Shown in pieces: positions 35,528 through 44,022 of a stretch of 64,000 nt of DNA (position 1 is the first letter of the stretch; each line of letters starts with the position of its first letter). A model generated the notes under the pieces. That model saw nothing but the letters and a program-made list of their open reading frames with translations. It was not told where the DNA came from and did no database searches. The position numbers and the translations under genes were made by a program. This DNA is from Streptomyces sp. DH12 (GTDB lineage Bacteria; Actinomycetota; Actinomycetes; Streptomycetales; Streptomycetaceae): the NCBI RefSeq assembly GCF_020873895.1, contig NZ_JAHWGT010000011.1:124001-188000 (forward strand). Direction: 5' to 3'.

Positions 35528-37966
35528 TCAGTACGGGGCCACCTCGCAGCGGTGCGGGGCGCACGCCGTGCCGGGGGTGATGCGGAGCCGGAGGGACGGC
35601 CCGGCGGAGAGTACCTCGACGGACGGGTCGCGGCTGAGGACGCGGCGTACCGGATGGTGCCAGACGACCTCCAGGGGGCGGCCGGTGCGGGGCGGTTCGG
35701 CGACGTGCAGGGTGGCGGTGCGGCCGCGCCGCCGAAGGAGGAGGCTCGCCGGCGCGGTGGCGGTGAGCGGGCCGGCCGTGCCCGGCTGCCAGAAGGCGGC
35801 GAAGGTGAGCCCCAGCGAGGGGACGCGGGCGGCCTGGCGGGCCGCGGTGTTGTCGAGGACCTCCAGCCAGCCCGGATCGGCCGCGCGGGCGGCGACGGTC
35901 CGGCGGTCCGCGCCGGGCATCACCAGATAGGAGTACACCGCGTCGGCGGGGTCCGTGCCGTGGTCGAGCCACAGGGTCTGGTAGCGGCGGGTGCGGCGCT
36001 CGTCGGACGAGCCGGTGTTGATGTCGCGCCAGGCGCCGGTCCGGTCCTCGCGCAGGGTGCGCAGGGCCGCCGCGCCGCCGGGCAGGACCCAGCCCCCGTG
36101 CCCGTCGAGGTGGACCCAGCGCGTCCCCCTGGTGAGGCGGGCGGCGGCGCCGGGGGTGCCGGCCGGGCCGAGGTTGCGGTTGTCGACGACGGTCTCGACG
36201 GGGACGCCGTCCGCGCAGCCGATCCCGGCGCCGAGGCAGACGACGGCGTCGGCGGCGCAGAACCAGGACTTGCGCGCCTCCAGGGTGGAGCCGAGGCCGC
36301 GCAGGTGCTGGCCGACGGCGGCGAACTCCCCGTCGGTGACGCCCCCCACCCACCGCGCGTCGGGCTTGGGCTCGCCCCACTCGCCGCCCTCCCGGTCGGC
36401 GAGGCGCCGGGTCGACACGGTGGTGCCGGGCAGCCGGTAGGGGTCGACGGTGGGCCAGAACCAGTCGGTGTACTGGCCGTCGCCGGCGGTGCCGGCGCCC
36501 GGCCCCCACCAGGAGAGCATCCCGGCGCCGGTGTGCCAGCCGCGCGGGTTCTCGCCGTTGCCGCACTCGTAGTGGGCGATCCGGTCCGAGGCCATGGCGA
36601 CGCACGCGGCCCACCCGGGGCGGTGGTGGACGGCGCGGTCCATGGCCGCGAAGAGGGTGTGGCCGACGGGTTCGGGGGCGGCGGGGACGGGTGAGGCGGC
36701 CACGGCGTGCAGCCGGGCGAGGTCGGCGACCTCCAGCTGGGGGGCGGTCAGGACGGGGCTGACGGTGTCGCGGGCGATCCAGCCCTTGACGAGGGCGTGC
36801 CAGCGCGCGCGCCGGTCGGCGTCCGCCCCCTCGGCGAGGAGCGCGACGGCCGCCATGACGCCCTGGCCGTGGTAGTGGTCGCCGCGCAGCGTGCCGCCCG
36901 GGTCGTCGCGCAGGACGCCGCGGCTGGTGGCGCGGCCGCTGACGGCGTCCATCATCAGGCCGTTGCGGATCAGGGGCGCGTACGCCCGCTCCACGCTGTC
37001 GAGGACGGTCACCCGCGCCGGGTCGACCACCTCCCAGGGTGAGCCGGCCAGCAGGGCGAAGAGGCGCGCGAGCCCGTCGAGCAGGACCTGCCCGTAGGTG
37101 CCGGTGTACGGGACCCACGTGTGCTGCACGAAGCTGCCGTCGGCGTACAGGCCGTCGCCGCGGGTGACGTGGGGGAAGACAGGCGACAGGGCGTCGCGCG
37201 CGAGGGCGATCCGCTCGGCGCGGCGGCCGAGTACGCCGCTGAGGGCGGCGGCGCGGCAGAGGTCGACGCGGTTGGCGCCGGTGGAGGTGCCGCCGTAGTG
37301 GAGGAGGTCGCCGTCGGGGACGAAGTGGTCGACGGCGGCGCAGGCGGCCCGGATCCGGTCCTCGGTGAGGTGGCCGTGGAGGGCCGCGACGGTGTCGAGG
37401 AGGAGGCGGGGGCTGCCGATCTGCCACTCCCACCAGTTGCCGTGGCGGGTGGTGCCCGGGTGGTAGACGCGGGCGGCGACGTGGTCGAGGCCGGTGCGGA
37501 CGGCGTCGAGGAGGGCGGGGTCGCCGGTGCGGCCGGTGCCGGGGCGCACGTACGCCTGGGCCATGGTCCACAGGCGGCGGTAGGAGAGCGTGATGCCGGA
37601 CGGCGGGTCGAAGGGGTGGCCGGGCCACAGGGAGGACGGGGCGGGGGCCATGGCGGCCTCGTACCGGGTGGCGAGCGCGCCGGTCTCGGCGAGGCGGCCG
37701 GCGTAGGGCTCGGCGGCGGGGTCGTGTCCGGTGCCGAGCCGCAGGGCGAGCCAGCGCAGGCGCAGCGCCTCGAAGTCCTGCGCCCTGGGTGCGCCGGGGA
37801 CGTCGGACGGGGGGCCGGCGTGGCGGGCGGTGGCCGGGGCGGGGAGGGCGACGGCGTGAGCGGTGGCGGCGGCGTGAGCGGTGGCGGCGGTGGCGAGGGC
37901 CGCGGCGCCGGCCGCCGCGGCGGTGAGGACGGCACGGCGTGAGGGGTCGGGGGCGTGCTGCGGCAC
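35528..37966 (-). CDS. Secreted polysaccharide lyase family 8 (hyaluronate/chondroitin/xanthan lyase type)
   Basis: An 812-residue exoenzyme. The N-terminus SRRAVLTAAAAGAAALATAA is a twin-arginine signal peptide. An alpha/alpha-barrel domain follows, with HGNWWEWQIGSPRLLLDT (aromatic substrate patch), GGTSTGANRVDLCR (catalytic Asn, ~230) and SFVQHTWVPYTGTYGQVLL (catalytic His and Tyr, ~279-290). The C-terminal half is the beta-sandwich region of PL8 enzymes (HYECGNGENPRGWHTGAGML). The GTG start is behind GGGAGG. The exact polymer cannot be decided from sequence. It lies between core genes accB and yceI, so it is probably an accessory acquisition. Confidence 0.9.
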   Translation of the reverse strand: MPQHAPDPSRRAVLTAAAAGAAALATAATAHAAATAHAVALPAPATARHAGPPSDVPGAPRAQDFEALRLRWLALRLGTGHDPAAEPYAGRLAETGALATRYEAAMAPAPSSLWPGHPFDPPSGITLSYRRLWTMAQAYVRPGTGRTGDPALLDAVRTGLDHVAARVYHPGTTRHGNWWEWQIGSPRLLLDTVAALHGHLTEDRIRAACAAVDHFVPDGDLLHYGGTSTGANRVDLCRAAALSGVLGRRAERIALARDALSPVFPHVTRGDGLYADGSFVQHTWVPYTGTYGQVLLDGLARLFALLAGSPWEVVDPARVTVLDSVERAYAPLIRNGLMMDAVSGRATSRGVLRDDPGGTLRGDHYHGQGVMAAVALLAEGADADRRARWHALVKGWIARDTVSPVLTAPQLEVADLARLHAVAASPVPAAPEPVGHTLFAAMDRAVHHRPGWAACVAMASDRIAHYECGNGENPRGWHTGAGMLSWWGPGAGTAGDGQYTDWFWPTVDPYRLPGTTVSTRRLADREGGEWGEPKPDARWVGGVTDGEFAAVGQHLRGLGSTLEARKSWFCAADAVVCLGAGIGCADGVPVETVVDNRNLGPAGTPGAAARLTRGTRWVHLDGHGGWVLPGGAAALRTLREDRTGAWRDINTGSSDERRTRRYQTLWLDHGTDPADAVYSYLVMPGADRRTVAARAADPGWLEVLDNTAARQAARVPSLGLTFAAFWQPGTAGPLTATAPASLLLRRRGRTATLHVAEPPRTGRPLEVVWHHPVRRVLSRDPSVEVLSAGPSLRLRITPGTACAPHRCEVAPY

Positions 37967-38144
37967 GGGGCGCCTCCCGGGGCGTCGGCTGCGGGTCGGA
38001 CCGGTTCGGGGCGGGTCGGGGGCCGTCCGGCGGATGGGGACCGGTCGGATGGTGGCGCGCGCGGTACGGAGGGAGGCTGCCCGGCCCCGGGGGCGGTCGA
38101 TCCACCGGAACGGAGGACGGTGCCCGAGGCGAGGAACGATGTGG

Positions 38145-38173
38145 TTGAAGTTTGAACCAGATGGGTCTACAGT
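38145..38173 (+). promoter_or_regulatory. Promoter of the YceI gene with overlapping inverted repeat
   Basis: TTGAAG and TACAGT are spaced by exactly 17 bp, a good vegetative promoter. The -35 lies inside GTTGAAGTTTGAAC (38144-38157), which is a near-complement of GTTCAACGTTCAAC at 38181-38194 downstream of the likely start site. A repressor bound to both sites could loop out or occlude the promoter. Confidence 0.65.
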
Positions 38174-38223
38174 CGAAGTAGTTCAACGTTCAACGAACAC
38201 CCACCCCCGCGAAGGAGTACGTC

Positions 38224-38832
38224 ATGGGCCTCTTCAGCCGCACCTCCGGCACCGCCACCACCACCCGTACCGCCACGGCCGTCGACCCGGCGCTCGCCGC
38301 GCTGACCGGCACGTACACGATCGACCCGGCGCACAGCACCCTCGGCTTCACCGCGCGCCACGCCATGGTCACCAACGTCCGCGGCGCCTTCACGGACCAC
38401 GACGGCAGCCTCGTGCTGGACGGCACGGACCCGTCCGCCTCCTCGGCCTCCATCGACGTCCGGATCGCCTCCGTGGACACCGGCAGCGCCGACCGCGACG
38501 CGCACCTGCGCGGCCCGGACTTCTTCGACGCCGAGACGTTCCCCCTGATGACCTTCCGTTCGACCGCCGCCGAGGCGCTCGGCGGCGCGGACTACCGGAT
38601 CACCGGCGACCTCACCATCAAGGGCGTGACCCGGCCGGTCGCCATCGACCTGGAGTTCAACGGCGCCGCGAAGGACCCGTTCGGCAACGAGCGCGTCGGC
38701 TTCGAGGGCAAGGCCGAGATCCTGCGCTCCGACTGGGGCCTGACGTGGAACGCGGCGCTGGAGACGGGTGGCGTCCTCGTCAGCGACAAGATCAAGCTGA
38801 CCTTCGAGATCTCCGCGATCCGCACGGCCTGA
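38224..38832 (+). CDS. YceI-family lipid-binding-like protein
   Basis: A 202-residue protein, ATG after GAAGGAGT. After a Thr/Ala-rich N-terminus comes a YceI lipocalin-like barrel: GTYTIDPAHSTLGFTARHAM, VRGAFTDHDGSLVLDG, SVDTGSADRDAHLRGPDFFD, GDLTIKGVTRPV and a final KIKLTFEISA. YceI proteins bind polyisoprenoids or quinone-like lipids. No signal peptide is present, so it is probably cytoplasmic. It has a clear promoter and inverted repeat upstream, suggesting dedicated repression, perhaps by a MarR-type protein encoded elsewhere. Confidence 0.92.
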   Translation: MGLFSRTSGTATTTRTATAVDPALAALTGTYTIDPAHSTLGFTARHAMVTNVRGAFTDHDGSLVLDGTDPSASSASIDVRIASVDTGSADRDAHLRGPDFFDAETFPLMTFRSTAAEALGGADYRITGDLTIKGVTRPVAIDLEFNGAAKDPFGNERVGFEGKAEILRSDWGLTWNAALETGGVLVSDKIKLTFEISAIRTA

Positions 38833-38864
38833 TCCCCTGGCCCCTGCCGGCCCCCCTCCCCGCA

Positions 38865-38902
38865 GCGCCCACCCACCGCCTCCCGGCGGCAGAGGTGGGC
38901 GC
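38865..38902 (+). terminator. Hairpin after the YceI gene
   Basis: GCGCCCACC and GGTGGGCGC form a 9-bp stem with a smaller inner stem, 33 bp after the stop. Confidence 0.5.
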
Positions 38903-39029
38903 CGGGCGTCGCGGCCCCTGCCGGCGGACGATCCGGCTGTCCGGCGCGCATCGCGGGCCGCGGCACGCGGGCCGCGCGCCGCCGTCCCCCGCCGGGCGAC
39001 CCGCCGGGAACGGCACCGATAATCGCCGG

Positions 39030-40172
39030 ATGCCACGCACCACCCGTCCCGACAGCCGGCCCGGCCGCCGCCCCGCCGCGGACCCGTCCGGCAGGGACCG
39101 GCTCCCCTCACTGACGGGCCTGCGCTTCTGGGCCGCCCTCGTCGTGGTCCTCTACCACCTCTCCCGCCAGGTCGGCGAGGTCCCGTGGGTCAGCGCGGCC
39201 ACCTGGTACGGCCGCAGCGGGGTGACGTTCTTCTTCGTCCTGTCCGGGTTCGTCCTGGCGTGGACCTACGACGGGCGACGCGTACCGGCCCGGGTCTTCC
39301 TGTGGCGGCGGTTCGCCCGGATCTGGCCGCTGCTCGCCGTGACGACGGCGCTGTCCGTGGCGGCGTACGCGGCGCTCGGCACGGACGTGAGCCTGCGGGC
39401 CGTCGCCGCGACGCTGCTCCTCGCCAACGCCTGGCTGCCGGACCCCGACCTGCTGCGGGGCGGCAACCCGGCGGCCTGGTCGCTCAGCGACGAGGCGTGG
39501 TTCTACCTGCTGTTCCCGCTGCTGGTGGCGCTGCCGTGGCTGCGGTCGGCGCGAGGCCGGCTCGGGGTCGCGCTCGCCGTGTGCGCGGCCCTGCCGGCCG
39601 TATGGCTCTGCGGGGCGGTGATCGCCGACCCGGCCGTGCGGTCGTGGGCGCTCGGCTACTTCCCGGTGACCCGCACCCTGCAGTTCCTCCTCGGCGTCAC
39701 GGCCGGGCTCGCCGTGGCGCGCGGTTGGCGGCCGCCGCTGCGAGCGGGCACGGCCGTCGCGCTGGTCGCGGGGTGGCACCTGGCACTCGTCCCCTGGTCG
39801 CGGGCCGTGCCGGACGCGCTCTGGTACAGCCCGTACCAGGCGTCGCAGCTGCTCTCCGCCCCGCTGTTCGCCCTGCTGGTGGCCGCCGCGGCCCACGCGG
39901 ACCTGCACGGCCGCGGCACGGGCCTGGGCGGCCGGTGGTCGATCCGGCTGGGGCACTGGTCGTTCGCCTGGTACCTGCTCCACGAGGTCGCGATCCGCCT
40001 GTGGGTCGGCGCGTACGGCCGCCCGGTGGGCCTCGCGGCGACGGCGCAGGTCTGGCTGCTGGTCGTCACGGCGAGCCTGGCCCTGTCGGCCGCCGCGTAC
40101 CACTGGGTGGAACACCCCCTGGAACGCCGCCTGCGCGCCGCGGGGCCGCGGCCCGCCGCCCCGCGGCGCTGA
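39030..40172 (+). CDS. Acyltransferase 3 (OafA/NolX-type) membrane protein
   Basis: A 380-residue integral membrane protein starting at ATG 39030. RLPSLTGLRFWAALVVVLYH is the acyltransferase-3 N-terminal motif with the catalytic-type His. GVTFFFVLSGFVLAWTYDGR and RRFARIWPLLAV follow, then about eight further hydrophobic segments and a C-terminal HWVEHPLERRLRAA. Such proteins O-acetylate surface sugars or modify secondary metabolites. No glycosyltransferase partner is adjacent, so the substrate is unknown. There is no strong Shine-Dalgarno. Confidence 0.87.
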   Translation: MPRTTRPDSRPGRRPAADPSGRDRLPSLTGLRFWAALVVVLYHLSRQVGEVPWVSAATWYGRSGVTFFFVLSGFVLAWTYDGRRVPARVFLWRRFARIWPLLAVTTALSVAAYAALGTDVSLRAVAATLLLANAWLPDPDLLRGGNPAAWSLSDEAWFYLLFPLLVALPWLRSARGRLGVALAVCAALPAVWLCGAVIADPAVRSWALGYFPVTRTLQFLLGVTAGLAVARGWRPPLRAGTAVALVAGWHLALVPWSRAVPDALWYSPYQASQLLSAPLFALLVAAAAHADLHGRGTGLGGRWSIRLGHWSFAWYLLHEVAIRLWVGAYGRPVGLAATAQVWLLVVTASLALSAAAYHWVEHPLERRLRAAGPRPAAPRR

Positions 40173-40265
40173 GCGGACTGGAGGAGCGGTGCAGGTCTCG
40201 TTCCGTCGTCTTCGTCGTGGCGGTGCCCGTCGGCGTCGGGAAACGGCCAACGGAGGCGAACGCAC

Positions 40266-40470
40266 GTGAAGGGGAGCCCGCTTCGGGCACTGCTTGCTCT
40301 GATGCCTCGACACGAGGGCGCGGGGGACGCGGCCGACTGGGAGGAAGGGGCCATGCGCCTCGGGTCGTATCTGCCCCGGGACTTCAGAGCCTTCGTCGCC
40401 ACATACGGGGCCGGGACGGTGAGCGACGGGCCGTACATCTGCGCGCCGCCAGGGTTGGCGGACGACTGGC
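40266..40470 (+). pseudogene. Truncated SMI1/KNR4 (SUKH) domain remnant
   Basis: A GTG at 40266 behind GGAGGCG opens a frame reading KGSPLRALLALMPRHEGAGD, then MRLGSYLPRDFRAFVATYGA and DGPYICAPPGLADDW. The LPxDFRAFVxxYGAG phrase is typical of SUKH/SMI1-KNR4 immunity-type proteins of ~150 residues or more. After ~68 codons homology stops, because the frame runs into the opposite-strand gene ending at 40485 and continues as its antisense. This looks like a 5' fragment left by a deletion. The domain call is from the motif only. Confidence 0.5.
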
Positions 40471-40484
40471 GCTGTCGGCGGCGT

Positions 40485-41843
40485 TCAGAGGCCGCCGCCG
40501 AAGTCTCCCCCGCCCCCGCCGCCGAAGCCGCCGAAGTCGCCACCGCCGCCCGCGCCGAAGTCGCCGCCGAAGTCGGACGGGTGGTAGTCGGCGCCCGAGA
40601 AGTCGCCGCCGGCGAAGGAGTCGTAGCCGCCGGCGCCGTACTCGGCCGCGTACGCCGGGGTGGCGAGGGTGGTGCCGAGCATCGTGCCGACGAGGAGGCC
40701 CGGGAGGAGGGCGCCGCCGTAGTAGCCGCCCGCCCAGGGGCCGTACGCCGGGCCCGCCTCCCAGTACGGGCGGGGGCCGCTCTCGGTGGCGACCTGGCGG
40801 GACGCCGGGTCCTGGCCCGCCTTCACGCGGGACTCGTCCGCCGCGCAGACCGGCACGTCGCGCGGGGTGCCGCCCGGTGGGGCCCAGGGGAGGTCCGTGA
40901 CGGACGGGCCGTGCCGGGGGTCGAAGAAGCAGGGTGCCCGCCGCTCGGGAGGCGGGCGGCCCTCGCGGCGGGCGGCCAGGGCGGCCAGGGCGAACCGGCC
41001 GTCCTCCAGGGCCTCGGTCACGCCCCGGACGTCGTGGGGGTGGCGGGCGCGTGCCATGAGCTGCTTCGCCCGGTCGTAGGCGTCCAGCGCGCGTTCGTAG
41101 TCGGAGCGCATCGCGTCGTCGGCGGACGGTTCCGCCGGATGGAAGTCGAGCCGGTCCAGTTCCTCGCCGTACGCGGTGATGTCCTCGTCGACGACGACGC
41201 GGAGCTTCTCCAGCGCCTCCCGCTCCTCGGCCCGCCTGCGGGTGCGGGTTCGGACGGTCGTCAGCGACACGGCCGCCACCGCCGCCGCGAGCAGCACGCC
41301 GATGGTGATCAGGCCGCCGACCGGTGCGCCGGCGCCCGGCACGCCCTCCCACGAGGTGGGCGCCGAGCCGCGCAGCTGCGGCAGGGCCTGGTCGGCGAAG
41401 GCGTTCAGCTCCGTCGTCGCGTCCACGCCCGGCTGGTGGACCGCCGAGACGAGGTTCTCCACGGCCCGCGGGGCGAGGACGACCCGGTCGGCACCCGCGT
41501 CGAAGGCGTCGCCGAGGCGGACGGCGTACACGCCCGTCACCCCGGTCAGGGTGCGCAGGTCGCGCAGCAGGGTCTCCTCGGGGAACTCCGGCGTGTCCGG
41601 CAGGACCGCCACCATCAGCGGCTTGTCCGCGTCGAGGATCTTGCGCTCCAGCGCCTCGGCGGCCGGCGCGGGCAGTCGGTCGGCCGCCGCCGGGTGCACG
41701 TACACGGGGCCCTGGCGCAGCGCGGCCGCCGCCTCGCGCACCCCGTCGGACGCCTTGGCGGACGCGGCCGGGACCACGGCCAGGAGGAGCAGGAGCACCA
41801 GGCCCGCCACGGCCGACACGAGGGAGAGGGGGTTTCTCCTCAT
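40485..41843 (-). CDS. Membrane protein with glycine-rich tail, function unknown
   Basis: A 452-residue protein. The start is the ATG at 41843. An N-terminal signal-like segment (LVSAVAGLVLLLLLAVVPAA) is followed by an extracytoplasmic ~140-residue domain with PVYVHPAAADRLP and LMVAVLPDTPEFPEE. A second TM (VGGLITIGVLLAAAVAAVSL, ~178-197) leads to a basic, helical cytoplasmic region, and the C-terminal ~60 residues are Gly/Asp/Phe-rich. The overall plan resembles TPM/YgcG-like membrane proteins with low-complexity tails, but I cannot assign a family. It lies upstream of the SUKH remnant and 47 bp downstream of... the 5' end faces cimA's 3' end, same strand. Confidence 0.75.
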   Translation of the reverse strand: MRRNPLSLVSAVAGLVLLLLLAVVPAASAKASDGVREAAAALRQGPVYVHPAAADRLPAPAAEALERKILDADKPLMVAVLPDTPEFPEETLLRDLRTLTGVTGVYAVRLGDAFDAGADRVVLAPRAVENLVSAVHQPGVDATTELNAFADQALPQLRGSAPTSWEGVPGAGAPVGGLITIGVLLAAAVAAVSLTTVRTRTRRRAEEREALEKLRVVVDEDITAYGEELDRLDFHPAEPSADDAMRSDYERALDAYDRAKQLMARARHPHDVRGVTEALEDGRFALAALAARREGRPPPERRAPCFFDPRHGPSVTDLPWAPPGGTPRDVPVCAADESRVKAGQDPASRQVATESGPRPYWEAGPAYGPWAGGYYGGALLPGLLVGTMLGTTLATPAYAAEYGAGGYDSFAGGDFSGADYHPSDFGGDFGAGGGGDFGGFGGGGGGDFGGGL

Positions 41844-41890
41844 ATCATCGAAGCTACCCCATAGGGAACGTTTTGTGTCACCCGTTCGGC

Positions 41891-43498
41891 CTACTTCTCC
41901 GTGGGCTTCACGCCCGCCTTCAGCAGCCCGTAGGTGTACGCGTCGACCAGCGCCTGCCACGACGCCTCGATCACGTTCTCGCCGACGCCGACCGTCGACC
42001 ACTCCGCGTCGCCGTCGCTGGTGGTGATCAGGACGCGGGTGGTGGACTCGGTGCCGTGGCGGCCCTCCAGGATGCGGACCTTGTAGTCGACCAGCTCGAA
42101 CTTGGCCATCCGCGGGTGGATCCGCTCCAGCGCGACGAGCAGCGCCCGGTCCAGGGCGTTGACCGGGCCGTTGCCCTCGGCGGTGGCGACGATGCGCTCG
42201 CCGTCCGCCCACACCTTCACCGTCGCCTCGTTGGCGTGGGTGCCGTCGGGGCGGTCCTCGACGATCGCCCGCCACGACTCGGTGCGGAAGTAGCGCAGCG
42301 GGCGGCCCTCGACCTCCTCCCGCAGGAGCAGCTCGAAGGAGGCGTCCGCCGCCTCGTAGGTGTAGCCGCGCAGCTCCCGTTCCTTGACGCGGTCGACGAC
42401 GCGTCCGACCAGCTCGCGGTCGTCGCCGAGGTCGATCCCCAGCTCCTTGCCCTTGAGCTCGATCGACGCGCGGCCGGCCATGTCGGAGACGAGCATCCGC
42501 ATGGTGTTGCCGACGCGCTCGGGGTCGACGTGCTGGTACAGGTCGGGGTCGACCTTGATGGCGGAGGCGTGCAGGCCCGCCTTGTGCGCGAACGCCGAGA
42601 CGCCGACGTACGGCTGGTGGGTGGAGGGCGTCAGGTTGACGACCTCCGCGATGGCGTGGGAGATCCGGGTCATCTCGGCGAGGGAGCCCTCGGGCAGGAC
42701 CCGGCGGTCGTACTTCAGCTCCAGCGCGGCGACGACCGGGAAGAGGTTGGCGTTGCCGACGCGCTCGCCGTAGCCGTTGGCGGTGCACTGGACGTGGGTG
42801 GCGCCGCCGTCGACGGCGGCGAGGGTGTTGGCGACGGCGCAGCCGGTGTCGTCCTGGGCGTGGATGCCGAGGCGGGCGCCGGTGTCGGCGAGGACGTCGG
42901 CGACGACGGTCCGCACCTGGGGCGGGAGCATGCCGCCGTTGGTGTCGCACAGGACGACGACGTCGGCGCCGGCCTCGTGCGCGGCGCGGACCACGGCCTT
43001 GGCGTACTGCGGGTTGGCCGTGTACCCGTCGAAGAAGTGCTCGCAGTCGACGAAGACCCGGCGGCCCTGCTCCCGCAGGTGGGCGACGGTGTCGCGGACC
43101 ATGGCGAGGTTCTCGTCCAGGGTGGTGCGCAGGGCGAGCTCCACGTGGCGGTCGTGGGACTTGGCGACCAGGGTGATCACCGGTGCGCCGGACGCGAGGA
43201 GCGCCTTGACCTGCGGGTCGTCGGCCGCCCGGATGCCGGCGCGGCGGGTGGCGCCGAAGGCGACGAGCCTGGCGTGCCGGAAGTCGATCTCGGCACGCGC
43301 ACGGGCGAAGAACTCGGTGTCGCGCGGGTTGGCGCCGGGCCAGCCGCCCTCGATGAAGCCCACGCCGAAGTCGTCCAGGTGCCGGGCGATGGTCAGCTTG
43401 TCGGCGACGGTGAGGTTGATGCCCTCGCGCTGGGCTCCGTCGCGCAGGGTCGTGTCGAAGACGTGGAAGCCGTCGTCGACGGGCTGATCCGTGGTCAT
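41891..43498 (-). CDS. cimA: Citramalate synthase
   Basis: A 535-residue HMGL/LeuA-family enzyme that condenses pyruvate and acetyl-CoA to citramalate, the threonine-independent route to isoleucine. HVFDTTLRDGAQREGINLTV is the N-terminal active-site motif. GIHAQDDTGCAVANTLAAV and NGYGERVGNANL (metal/catalytic) follow. The C-terminal LeuA-type regulatory domain carries TVKVWADGERIVATAEGNGP, consistent with end-product inhibition. The length fits the CimA (not LeuA) group. Upstream is a leader-peptide/terminator arrangement (43673-43793). Confidence 0.92.
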   Translation of the reverse strand: MTTDQPVDDGFHVFDTTLRDGAQREGINLTVADKLTIARHLDDFGVGFIEGGWPGANPRDTEFFARARAEIDFRHARLVAFGATRRAGIRAADDPQVKALLASGAPVITLVAKSHDRHVELALRTTLDENLAMVRDTVAHLREQGRRVFVDCEHFFDGYTANPQYAKAVVRAAHEAGADVVVLCDTNGGMLPPQVRTVVADVLADTGARLGIHAQDDTGCAVANTLAAVDGGATHVQCTANGYGERVGNANLFPVVAALELKYDRRVLPEGSLAEMTRISHAIAEVVNLTPSTHQPYVGVSAFAHKAGLHASAIKVDPDLYQHVDPERVGNTMRMLVSDMAGRASIELKGKELGIDLGDDRELVGRVVDRVKERELRGYTYEAADASFELLLREEVEGRPLRYFRTESWRAIVEDRPDGTHANEATVKVWADGERIVATAEGNGPVNALDRALLVALERIHPRMAKFELVDYKVRILEGRHGTESTTRVLITTSDGDAEWSTVGVGENVIEASWQALVDAYTYGLLKAGVKPTEK

Positions 43499-43672
43499 GG
43501 CTGTCCTGCTCCTGTGGGATGTGGCTCCTGTGCGGTCCCCCGCTCCGGTGGGGGTCCGCCCGCTCCGGTGGAGCCGGGGGCGGGAGGGAGTGGGGGCGGA
43601 ATGGCTGGATCCACTTGTCCCCATTCTCGCGCGCCCTCGTCGGGCCCGTGGGTGGGGCCCGGAAAACGAAAA

Positions 43673-43697
43673 GACCCCTCGCGGGTAGCGAGAGGTC
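43673..43697 (-). terminator. Attenuator-like terminator in the cimA leader
   Basis: On the minus strand GACCTCTCGC pairs with GCGAGGGGTC (one wobble) around TACCC, followed by TTTTCGTTTTCC. It is a true intrinsic terminator 174 bp before the cimA start. It could be a leader attenuator or the end of the upstream TetR transcript; the leader ORF 54 bp upstream favours attenuation. Confidence 0.7.
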
Positions 43698-43751
43698 TGC
43701 GCGCGGGTCTGGGACACGGTGTCCGCTGCCGCGACGGAGTGCTGTCGGGGT

Positions 43752-43793
43752 TCAGCGGTCACTGCGGACCGGCGCGCTGCTGCCGATAATCAT
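43752..43793 (-). CDS. Putative cimA leader peptide
   Basis: A 13-residue reading frame, MIIGSSAPVRSDR, ends 54 bp before the attenuator hairpin. It carries two consecutive Ile codons right after the start and a Val codon, fitting control of an isoleucine-pathway gene by ribosome position. No Shine-Dalgarno is visible, so the transcript may start at or near the ATG. Evidence is positional only. Confidence 0.5.
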   Translation of the reverse strand: MIIGSSAPVRSDR

Positions 43794-43992
43794 CGGGTTC
43801 GCGAGCACGGTGGCAGTCTGCCACAGGGTGGCCGGTGGGTGGGCAGGGGTCTCACCATGCGGTCAGGAGGGGGGCGGTGCGGTCCTTCCCCGCCGACCGG
43901 ACCGTGCCCCGCCGGACCGGGCCCCGCCTGGCCGGACTCCGCCGGTCACCGCCCCGCCGGGCCGGTCGGCGGGGCAGGAGGTCAGGGGCCAG

Positions 43993-44022
43993 GGGGCCAG
44001 GGGTCACGGGGCCAGGGGTCAC
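43993..44022. repeat. Two tandem 15-bp units at the TetR gene end
   Basis: GGGGCCAGGGGTCAC occurs twice in a row, with partial copies on both sides; the second copy contains the regulator's stop codon. It is probably a replication-slippage product. Confidence 0.6.

Noticed and set aside
43499-43993. T-box riboswitch upstream of cimA
   Set aside because: No T-box consensus (TGGNACC-type) or specifier-loop structure was seen; the leader looks more like peptide-based attenuation.
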